Origin: Tetraselmis striata
Taxonomy: Eukaryota > Chlorophyta > Chlorodendrophyceae > Chlorodendrales > Chlorodendraceae
Length of the DNA stretch: 64,000 nucleotides
Reading direction: 5' to 3'
NCBI GenBank assembly: GCA_006384855.1
Contig: VCJN01002642.1
Location: 62,001 to 126,000, forward strand
Shown here: positions 54,701 to 64,000 of the stretch, in pieces
How the letters are laid out: every line of letters begins with the position of its first letter
Position numbering within the stretch: position 1 is the stretch's first letter
Program-made: the position numbers and the translations under genes
The notes under the pieces: model-generated
The model's input: only the letters and a program-made list of their open reading frames with translations
What the model was told of the DNA's origin: nothing
Databases searched by the model: none

Positions 54701-56118
54701 TGGATTTTATTATCCAGACATGACAACATAATGCAGATACAGGATTGCAACGGCCAGAGGTCTGCAAGCACCTCAATGTCCACACAGCTACCACCAAAGC
54801 CGCAGTGGCTGTCCTCTTCGCACTCGTTCTCTTTCTCGCAGTACTCACCATACCAAAAGCCAGTCTCAGGACTTGAGTCGCAATTACATTCACCCTACAG
54901 AATGCACAGGGAGTGGATTGTCAGACTTCATAGGAATTATATCGAATACGATGAAGCAGAATTATTGGTAGCACAGAGGCAACAGACCTTTATGATATCA
55001 AAATTACCAAAGTGCATCACTGCATGCAGAAGCATTTATAGCCGTACGGTCGATTCGATTCGCCGTACCTCAACACAGCTGCCGTGGCCCGAGCAGCCCT
55101 GGCACTCGTCAACGGTCCCAGTGATGCTCACGACCGCGCAGCTCCGAAATAGATATGCACCGCCCCACTCGAGCGCCTGACGGCGCAGGCGGAGTACGCA
55201 GCGCTCGCAGGTGACGTTCGCCGGTAGGGAGAGCGTCGCGGTGGTCTCTGTGCCGTCGACGCAGCCGAAGTTCTTCTCGCACAGCACGCGCTCTCCAAGT
55301 GCGCCATCGTCGTCGTTGACGCGGTAAAGCTCCAGCTCGTACCCGCCGTTGTGTGGATAGTGAAGGCTCCACTCCACCTCGACATCGGAACCGGCACGGA
55401 AGGTCGTCGCAATGGAGTGGTTCACGGCCGGGAGGCGCCAGAGGCTGGGCTCGGCGCCGCGGGAAGTAAAGCCGCAAAAGCCGGCGGTACGGGCGCTGTC
55501 AAGGAAATCTGCACGTCGCGGTCATGCCAGGGCGATTCTTGAGTCCGATGCGGCGAACTGCGAGAGCGGGCGGCTGCCGCGCGTCGTTTAAACAGCTAGG
55601 CCTATTGCTCGCTCCAAAGCGACGATGACGTAGTATCAGCTCATCAGAATAAACAGCAGTCGAGGCTCACACACCGGCAACGAGCCAGTAAGCGTCGTCG
55701 CCGAGGAAAATGCCACCGCCACCGCCATATGGGGTACGACAATAATTCGAGACTGCCAGTTAAGGGATATAATAAGGATGAGACTGCATGGACGAACAAA
55801 ATGGAGACTGAGTGAAGATGGCGGGCGAATAGTGGTGCCAGCGTCGCTCGCGGAAATACGCCATAATAAATAAGGGCATCTGCTCTACAATAGACGCAAC
55901 CATCCAGTGCGAAGAAGCATTCCGATGCGCGCGGTAGCCGATTTAATCGCGCGGTAGCTGAATATGCAGCATGGTGAAAGTATACAGTAGCACTCACCAA
56001 CGCGGGTTGCAGGACGTGGGTACTGCAGCGCGACGTGGGCATCCACTCCAGCATGCGCAGCGGCCAGTAGGACGAGCAGCACTTCTAGCCGTGCTCCGGT
56101 GCGGAGATTTAGGACCAT
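51788..56118 (-). CDS. LPMO-like / EGF / DOMON / cytochrome b561 fusion protein, copy A
   Basis: Four phase-consistent exons (56118-55998, 55508-55069, 54894-54772, 54514-51788) give 1136 residues. Residues 1-27 are a signal peptide ([12 protein letters not shown], cleavage predicted after VDA), leaving His28 at the mature N-terminus in [14 protein letters not shown]. The next 150 residues have GFCGF, a second His in [23 protein letters not shown] and [12 protein letters not shown], the pattern of histidine-brace copper proteins (LPMO/X325-like). EGF-like Cys repeats follow ([25 protein letters not shown]). Then the first half of a DOMON domain ([20 protein letters not shown]), a Glu/Pro repeat of about 230 residues, the second DOMON half, another DOMON, and a b561 domain with four candidate heme His ([26 protein letters not shown]) and five to six membrane helices. 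Role inferred: moving electrons across a membrane to an extracellular copper site. Confidence 0.8.
53500..54190 (-). repeat. Glu/Pro-rich coding repeat inserted in DOMON
   Basis: Dozens of GAG-CC(T/C)-GAG type codons encode (EPE)n stretches. They are interrupted by a conserved island with two Cys, [20 protein letters not shown] and RRRL. The tract separates the two halves of the first DOMON domain. The paralogous gene has a shorter and differently ordered version. Confidence 0.85.
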
Positions 56119-57439
56119 TGCGCTATGCCCCAGGTGCTGCCTAACATATAGAGCACTTTCCAACAGTTTCTCTCGCTGGCTTTACGACGGTGTTGATAGT
56201 CGCCATGTGCCGAAAAAGTGGATGTGTATAATATGTGTATGTTATTATGATATCGAGTAGGAAATACCTACATGTGATGGCGTAGTGATATGTGATGGCA
56301 TAGTGATGAACGAGGGGCCGCGGCTTAAGCGAGTGAGTAGAGCAGAGGGACGACGAGCACCCTGCTGGTACTACGATTCTGAGCTAGCCTGGCCGCGACG
56401 TCCCAGCTCTGGCCTTAGTAGTGGTGGCTGATGTGATCTGGGCTGGCGGCGTCGTGCCGTTACTGATAGTCCCTGTCCGTGCCGCTCCGACCGCTCCGGC
56501 GCTCCCACCGCTGCTGGGAGCTCCCGCCTGTGCCGCTCCCGCCGCTGCTGCCGCCTGGGACTGCCGCCAGCTCGTTGTGATGGTGAATATTACGTTATGC
56601 GACTGCCGGTAGTACTATTGCCAGTACAGTATATCGCGACTACCACATCATGGCGCGGGGATGATGATATCCCGCTCAGCGTGCTGGTACGGTATACAGC
56701 ACTGCTACAGGGTATCTCATACTAATACCGCATCAGCCAGGTCGTAGCACAATCCTTATATTAGTGGTCGTTACGGTATATCCACACATAATGATATATT
56801 TCTCGTACAGGTACCCGTTCGCCGTACAGGTATGGTATGCTCCCACAGTACTACCACCCGCGGGCGGCGGCGGTGGGCGCACGAGGCGGCGGTAACAGTA
56901 TTGATTATGGTCAGTCCTCAAGAGCACGAACAATCAGCTGATCAGGAGGGCCCTCACAATCACAGATTCTGAACATTGCATTAGTTACCGACAATCGACA
57001 ACTTCACATCATCGACAATTTGTCCATAGTCGCTATTAATAATATTATAGTGATGAAAACATATTTATGTTGTGGCGGTGTCGCATTCGATGACGCTAAC
57101 GGCCCACAGACATTTCAGATTGTCTGACATCGTGTTCAGATTGTTCAATACGGTGAACTGACAGCATATCAGTGACGTACGTGCTGCAACACGGGCGGTT
57201 TCGTGTAGTTTCATCAGTGTTGCCAGTTAATTTGATCTTTTATTACATCACGGCTTTCTCAAATGCGCACTACAAATAGAACTAACAGCAACTATGAAAG
57301 GTTGCCAGCAAAAGAGAGACATAAGCATGAAACCAAGGTCGAGCAGGAGGCCAGGGAGCCAAGAACCAAGGAGGAGCCAAGGGAACCACGAAGTCGCGAA
57401 GCTGCCAGGAACCAACGGGACCACCGCCCCGGGGTAGGC
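56119..57439. other. Left part of spacer between head-to-head paralogues
   Basis: Contains the promoter of copy A at its left edge. AT-richer, with many short words such as GTAGTACT and GCGACTACC. No coding signal. Confidence 0.4.
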
Positions 57440-59033
57440 TATCAGCCGCGGCGAGGGCGCTTACAGCCAATGACCCGGGTCATAGCAACACATGCCGACG
57501 AGCGACGCGACGCTGGCGCAGGAGCACTATCACGTGCCGCACGCGCGGCCGCGACCCCGCCAAGAACGTTGTCTGCATGTGCCATGTTGATGAGCAAGGA
57601 GAAACAGCGGCGCCACGCAGATAAGAGCTGGCCGATTTTTTGGCCAGTGTGTGTGTGGGTAGCTTTCGCGAGCTCCACCAAGAAAGCCTCAGCGTGCGGG
57701 CCAACGAGCCAAACTCGGAAACGGCGAAAGGAACAAAGCAAAGCATGCTGGCGGTGTTTCGGACACCCTCGTCATATCTCTGGATTTTGTGGCGCCCTGC
57801 AGCCCGCAAAGCAGTCGTTGGATCCGACTGAGCTTGACACGCCGAGGATAGGGGCAATGGTGGAATCGACAGCAACCGTGTTCCCGCGAATACCATCATA
57901 CCAAGAAGCCCAACATCGGCCGGCCGGCCGTCGCTGCCCTTCGGAAGAGAAACAAGCACCGCCGGGTCCGTACGTGAGGGTCTGGACACCCACGCCCAGC
58001 GACTTCACATCGTGGAAAACGTCGGAAAAGCCATGTGCCGCCCACTCGTGTGCGGCGTGATTGGAGTCGCCCCCATAGCAACGTGCCACGTGATCATCGT
58101 ACGCGACCGCCCAAGTTGAAGGACGAGTGAAATCCACGCCAGCATCCTCAAAACGGGCCAACATACCTTGTACCGAGAAGGAGCAAAAAGCACAAGGGCA
58201 TGGCTCGCCAAGGGAGAGGACATGAGCCGCCGGAAGGCCAAATGGGCGGCAAGCGGCAACGCGGAACATGAAATCGTAGTACTCATAGGAACGCTCACGG
58301 ACTTCACCAAGGCGACCCTCACTTGGAGGATCAGTCATCAGGAACGCTGTCGCAAAGCGTAAGAGGCGGCCCCGGAAGCAGTTGCTGTTAGGGCCGCTTG
58401 TAGGCATACGCGCAGCAAGCTTTGCGAAGCGGACCATGCGAAAGCGGTGGCTCAGGGTTTCCTGTACTTTCCGCATGGAGTGCAAGGAAAGTCCGAGTAA
58501 TGCGGGATAGCTTGGAGGTCGGCCGCCGAGCGCATTGCAGACGCCGGCTCAGCCCCGGCGGCCGAGCAGCCGGGACGGGCAACGTGGGAGCGCTTGGAGG
58601 GGAGCACCTTTAGGACAGAGGCCAACGGCCCCGCTAGATCCTCGAGCACCGCGTCTCCACACTCGTCAACGACACGGGTATGAGCAGCGCGAAGCTCGAC
58701 AGCCCACATCGGCGCCGACACGTTGGCGCCGGCATTGGGCTCCAACGTTGGGGTGGCCAAAGCCTGGTGGATCGAGGACGACCCAACACGGTAGAGGCTA
58801 TGAGGGCTAAATACGCCGGACGGGTCGGAAAAGAACGCCCCGGCGTCGCTCAGAGTGGCGTGTTGAGCACGGAGGAAAGTCACAGCTTGGCCAACCACAA
58901 GGGCGGCATCGCCGATGTGGGAGGCATCTGCGACAACCACATTATCGCCGAGGCCGAGGCCCCCAATATGACCGGGAGGGACAGCTGCGTGCGCATGGAG
59001 GGCGTATCCAAGAGGTCGGGTCTTACACCCCAT
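57440..59033 (-). pseudogene. Unrecognised frameshifted ORFs, possible broken gene or element
   Basis: Two long minus-strand frames overlap at 58452-58485: 59033-58452 (194 codons, with GLGLGDNVVVADASHIGDAA and SAPMWAVELRAAHTRVVDEC) and 58485-57772 (237 codons, with ATAFLMTDPPSEGRLG, YEYYDFMFRVAACRPFGLPA and DDHVARCYGGDSNHAAHEWA). They look like one protein split by a one-base frameshift; a third piece may follow at 57741-57442. Amino-acid composition and few rare codons suggest real coding history. I recognise no family. It lies between the two head-to-head oxidoreductase genes. Confidence 0.4.
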
Positions 59034-60216
59034 ATGCTAAGGATTAATACCCCATATGTCAGTGTTGCCAGTTCTGTCGCCATATGATGCTTGGATATCC
59101 CGGCATATGATTCTCTAGACGCTCTCCCTGGAACCAAGAAGATTATATCCCGTCGCGCGCGCGCGGGGGCGAAAAACGGGTACAAGTACCCGTACTCGTA
59201 GCGACCATACGGATGAATGTCGAGACCCGTATATAAGATCCTGCTTATCTGCTGTACTGAATCCCTATGAATACTGCTGCTGAACGACCACGTGCTGACG
59301 CATATTTTTGTTATACAACACATAAAACAACGCGATAATAATATACGGTCTCTCGTAATGCATCTCCCTCCTGGCCAGCAATATACAGTGCTGGCACCAG
59401 TAGCGACAACTGGTGTGAATTACAAATAAAAGGACAGTAACAAATCCACGCTCAATATATAAAGCAGTACCGGATCGGCTAACTAAACGATACACACGCA
59501 CCTGTAGCGGTACTGCTGCTATACTACTTCTGCAGTTCTGCTGATGTTGTATTTCACTACTGAGTTCTGACCATATGTCGTCATGCAGCGGCAGGGAGGT
59601 TGTCATTCGCAGCATATGGCGGCTGCGCTGTGGCAGGTAGCGCTATGCTGTAAGAAATCCTTATTATAGCGACTCGTCCTCGTCATACAGGAGGTACAGT
59701 TAACAAGGTCGGGCAGCTCATATTACATCATCATCGTACATGTAGTAGCGACTATCGTACGATATTACAAGCGACTCGTATCTCATAGCCATCACCGCGC
59801 ATGCGGGCGGCGGCCGGTACCAGTACCTGTATATAAATAAAAAGAATGAAAAACAGCGGCTGACTCGCGACTGGTAGCGACTACTGGTACTGGCATTTAG
59901 AATCTTCATATATCGCTCCCTCGCGGAGGACCGACCCCATTCCCGCCCCCCACCCCCCTTCGCCGGCCGCCCTTGCGATCCTCACGGGCGACCTGCAGCA
60001 GCCGCTTCATCACAGTGGCAACCGCAAGCACTCCTTTTGTAGTGCTTGTCATCGATAAGAGAGGCGCCGAGGCGTGTTAATCCGCTTATCAGTACACTAC
60101 CCTCAAAAGTTGGCCGTGCTCGCAGTACCCCGGTTGGCCGATCACCATCTGGACGGGGATCTTCGATCGCAGCATCTGAGTGCCGACGACAGCGGCTCCC
60201 TGCTGTTCGTACGGCG
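59034..60216. other. Right part of spacer, promoter region of copy B
   Basis: AT-richer, with repeated CGACTACTGG/GTAGCGACT words and no coding signal. The last 170 bases keep the frame of the copy B start open upstream (ATG at 60046), so a longer N-terminus is possible, but the signal peptide argues for 60217. Confidence 0.45.
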
Positions 60217-63200
60217 ATGGCTCCCAAAGCCGCCGCTGCAGCGCTGCTAGCGCTGCTCGTCCTCGCCGGTCTCTTCCATGTAGATGCGCACGTCGCACTG
60301 CAATATCCACGCCCGGCGACCCGCATCGGTGAGTTTGGGGTGGGCCGCGCTTCTCCGCGTGTGCCACTGGCTAGCCGCAGTCTGGGTCATCTGTTGTTCT
60401 ATATAGCTCGCCGGGCTTCAGTTATGACATCTCCAGATCGTTGCATCTAGCCCATGACGAGCGGCGATGAGAGTACAGTACTGGGTTCAACCCCCTCCGC
60501 CCCCTGGGATTTGCCGCTCTTTCTGATCTTCAGTGATACCCTTGAGGTTATGGGTAGCGGCGTGCAAGCTCGCAGAGGGTCTCCGAACAGCAGCGGACCG
60601 GCGCGTGGAGGCAGGGCTCTCCCACCCCGGCTTTTAATATAATATATATATCGCGGGTAGTTCCGCGCGAATGTCCACCGCCGACTGTCGGTGTTGGCAA
60701 GCAGGCTCCACTGAGTGTCCCTTTACCACTCATCGCAGACTTTCTGGACAACGCCCGCACCGCCGGTTTCTGCGGTTTCGAAGCCCGTGGCGCGGAGCCC
60801 AGCCTCTGGCGCCTCCCGGCCGTGAACCACTCCGCCGCGACTACCCTCCGCGCCGGCTCCGACGTCGAGGTGGAGTGGAACCTTCACTATCCACACAACG
60901 GCGGGTACGAGCTGGAGCTGTACCGTGTCGGCGACGATGGCACACTCGGCGAGCGCGTGCTGTGCGAGAAGAACTTCGGCTGCGTCGACGGCACCGCAAT
61001 CACGGCCATGCTCTCCCTCCCGGCGAACGTCACCTGCGAGCGCTGCGTGCTCCGCCTCACCCGTCAGGCGCTCGAGTGGGGCGGCGGCTATCTCTTCCGA
61101 AGCTGCGCGGTCGTGAGCATCTCCGAAGCCATCGACGAGTGCCAGGGCTGCTCGGGCCACGGCACTTGCACACAGGTACAGTCCAGTCCAGTCGGTAGGG
61201 TGTGCGACACCACTACACATCATAAACGTGATATAGTAGTTTATAGTACACGCAGTTTAATAATGCGTACAGCGCGTACATGCGGTGTATATGTATTTTT
61301 GACTGCGACGAGGAAAGGCGCTTTCCATCGACAGGTTTGTCGTAACTGACAAACTGGGCACGTTACAGGGTGTGTGCCAATGCGACTCGAGTCCCGAGAC
61401 CGGCTTTTGGTACGGCCAGTACTGCGAGAAGGAGAACGAGTGCGAGGCGGACGGACACTGCGGCTCCGAGGGCCTTTGTTTGGATACGGAGGTGATTAGC
61501 CCATTCGCCTTTGCACCTATCATGATGCTTTCTGCACGCAACGTTGGGCTGTAATGACATATCAGTGCAATCTACCAATTTTCCAATTCACATGCTGGTC
61601 TACGGTGCCATTTCGCCATTTGTATTCATGAAATGTCCATGAAGCTGTGGTTTGGCGACAGTAATGCGAGGTTCATGAGGTGGCGTGTGCCCAACACGCT
61701 GGTAACTAACGAGACACACTGGTCCGCGCAGGCCGACACCGCGCCCCGCAAGCAGTGCTTCTGCCAATGAGGGCTGGTTTGGCGACGCAGTGAGGTCCCC
61801 GGGCGGCCTCGCCATGCGCATGTGTGACCGCCAATCTAGCATGACACTGGGCGACCCTGCCACGTGGGAGGACGAGTATGCCGACTCGCGCACCTCCACA
61901 CCCACTGGGAAACTACACCGTCTACTGGACAGTCGACACTGACGCCGGCTACATCGAGTACGCGATTGCGGCCGACACGGACGCATGGGTGTCTGTGGCT
62001 CTCCGCCCCGAGGCCCTGATTGGCGGCGATGACACTTCCGATGCTCAGACTACCGATGGCTCTGGTGAGCCTGAGCCAGAGGGTGAAGGCGAGCCCCGAG
62101 GCGGGAGGTGACTACGGCGCTCCTGAGCCGGAAGGCGAGGGCGCTCCTGAGCCGGAGGCGGAGGGTGACTACGGCGCCCCTGAGCCTGAGGGTGAGACGG
62201 AGCCCGAGCCTGCGGCGGGGGTTGACTACGACGCTTCCGAGCCAGAGCCTGAGGGGATACCGAGCCCGAGCCTGAAGCGGATGGTGACAATGGAGAACCT
62301 GAGCCAGAGGCTGAAACGGAGCCTGAGGGCGAGGGCGAACCCACAGCAACGGGTGCCACCTGCGATGCCTTCGCGGCTTCCCAGCCTTCCACCACCTGCA
62401 ATGTCCCCAGCAGTGGCGTCCTGGCGCTGCCAGCCCTGCAACCAGAGGCAGCAGCAGCCATCAACACTGGCTCCAGGCGGCTGCTGCGGCGCCGCCTGGC
62501 GCAGACCTCGCCCGAGCCTGAACCCGAGACAGAGCCCGGGCCTGAAGCCGAGCCCGAGGCCGAGCCTGAGGGAGAGCCAGAAGGCGAGCCTGGGGCCGGT
62601 GCAGATCTTGAGATGCCTGGGTACATGCCTGCAGATGGTGTCTGCGGCGCTCCGCTCACGCCCTCTGGCGCACATGCCATGATCAACCTGGACGTCGTCA
62701 TCGGCGCTACTATCGGCCGCACCTTCCGCGTCTACGACGCCTTCACGCCCAGCCGCTCCCGGCCCATCGCCGACCTTGAGCTTGGCGGCACCGATGACAT
62801 CCTGGATGCGGTGGGCGCAGAGATTGACCAGCGCCCTGAGGGCGGTCGACGCCTGACGCTCCTCAAGTTCCGCAAGCCTCTGGAGAGCGGCGATGCAGCC
62901 CTTGACTACTGCGTGATGGGCGGCGTGCTGTACCGCCTCGCGTACGCGTACGGGCAGAGCAGCCCCGCGGGCGCTGTGTTCCACGCACCCGCGTCCTCGC
63001 TGGAGACGGGCACCGGCACCAACACCGCCTTCTACCGCCCTGATGCGCTGCTCTACCACGGCGGCGGCACCTCTGCAGGCAACTACGATTCCCGGGGCTC
63101 CTACGGTGGCGTCAACTTCATGCCCCCTGCCGGCGGCGCCTGCACGCCGTCCTCCCTGGCGGGATACGACTGCATGCTTGCAGTCAACACCGGCTACACA

Positions 63201-64000
63201 TTGCACTGGACGCCCGATGTCGCTGCCGGCGAGGTGCGCATGGCGGCGGAGGCAGCCACCAGCGCCGGCTGGGTGGCGCTGGGCTTCCCAGCGTCTGGCG
63301 CCGCCATGAGGGGCGCCATGGTGGTCATGGGCTCGCCCGAGCAGGGTGTGGAGACCTACATGCTGCCGGGATACAGCCCGCCGGCCGGTGGCTGGCCTGC
63401 GACAACCATTCCTGGCATCGACCCCGCAAGCCTGGCTGTCAGTCGTGATGGCGGCTCCACCATCGTGGAGTTCACCCGTACAGTGAGCGAGGAGTTCCCG
63501 CTGGAGGGGCCACGCACCCTGCTGGCCGCGTACCACGTCGGCAGCGGCGTCCACACGGCGCAGCACTCGCCGGGCACCAACCAGGGCTTTGCCTGGGCCG
63601 CCCTGGGCGAAGCTCCCGCAGGCAGCTGCCCGCCGCGTTCCCCCAACTGGAACTTCTGGGTGGTGCATGGCGTGCTCATGCTGGCTGGCTGGGGCGTGCT
63701 GCTACCCTGTGGTGTCCTCATCGCGCGCACCATGCGCGACCAGGACCCCACCTGGTTCAAGCTTCACCGTGGCCTCAACTACGCCGGCGTGGCCGCGGCT
63801 CTGGCGGCCTGGATCATCGCGCTTGTCAAGCTGGGCCCGCTCAACGTGGGCCCCGACTCCGGTGCTCTGGCTAGCAGCCATGCTGTCATCGGCATGATCG
63901 TCATGATCCTGGGCGTTCTGCAGCCGATCAACGCGCTGGTGCGCCCGCACAAGGGCGACAAGTGGCGCGGCCAGTGGGAGGCGCTGCACCTCACCTCGGG
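60217..64000 (+). pseudogene. LPMO-like / EGF / DOMON / cytochrome b561 gene, copy B, frameshifted and cut by window end
   Basis: Same exon structure as copy A: 60217-60328, 60739-61175, 61369-61491, 61732 to beyond 64000. Exons 1-3 are intact: signal peptide (ALLALLVLAGLFHVDA), mature [14 protein letters not shown], second His in [15 protein letters not shown], all EGF-like cysteines. Exon 4 has at least four one-base indels relative to copy A: after CFC near 61770, at STPTG near 61907, at about 62094 in the acidic repeat, and at about 62257. Each breaks the frame. From about 62260 the correct frame stays open through both later DOMON parts and into the b561 helices at the window edge. Indels at short homopolymers could be assembly errors, so calling it a pseudogene is provisional. 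Confidence 0.65.

Noticed and set aside
62226-63668. 480-codon open frame antisense to copy B
   Set aside because: It mirrors the GC-rich coding strand of the DOMON gene; the same shadow appears opposite copy A and it contains no recognisable motif.

Overview
The window looks like nuclear DNA of a GC-rich microalga, most likely a green alga. Protein genes are cut by many spliceosomal introns (GT-AG, a few GC-AG). Plant-type telomere motifs (CCCTAAA/TTTAGGG) lie scattered inside the sequence. TGTAA, the usual chlorophyte poly(A) signal, sits 57 nt past the stop of one gene. Introns carry very long poly-C runs (poly-G when the gene is on the minus strand), often directly after the 5' splice site. 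The species cannot be fixed from this sequence alone. Exon models were built by hand from frame, splice consensus and phase agreement.

Layout. 1-2812 (+): almost all of a membrane-anchored UDP-glycosyltransferase. 3011-4356: a transposon-like repeat; a second copy of its first 1.1 kb sits in an intron at 12208-13348. 5255-13893 (+): an ARID-domain protein with a helical repeat-like C-terminal part (ARID2/RSC9-like chromatin remodelling subunit). 15383-19428 (-): the complete spliceosome subunit SPF27/BCAS2, converging on the ARID gene, with a probable non-coding first exon near 20.3 kb. 21564-28959 (-): a PHD-finger protein of about 800 residues whose remaining domains I do not recognise; its introns hold a small hAT-like element, an AT-rich hairpin pair and a SINE-like retroposon.

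32.3-38.1 kb (-): a nearly intact non-LTR retrotransposon (proline-rich ORF1, zinc finger plus reverse transcriptase, zinc knuckle plus restriction-like endonuclease). 39.9-41.7 kb: decayed reading frames that are probably mobile. 43.8-50.5 kb (-): small housekeeping or metabolic genes: a 2-oxoglutarate oxygenase-like fragment, a zinc-finger protein, a DTW-domain tRNA modification enzyme, a truncated class I methyltransferase, and protein-L-isoaspartate methyltransferase.

51788-56118 (-) and 60217-64000 (+, cut by the window edge) are two head-to-head copies of one unusual gene. It encodes a signal peptide followed by a domain starting with histidine and resembling a copper monooxygenase (LPMO-like), then EGF-like repeats, a DOMON domain split by a long Glu/Pro-rich insert, a second DOMON and a cytochrome b561 membrane domain. 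Read as a unit it would be a membrane-bound electron-transfer chain ending in an extracellular copper site, and it is the most interesting system here. The minus copy is open throughout. The plus copy has at least four one-base frameshifts in its last exon.
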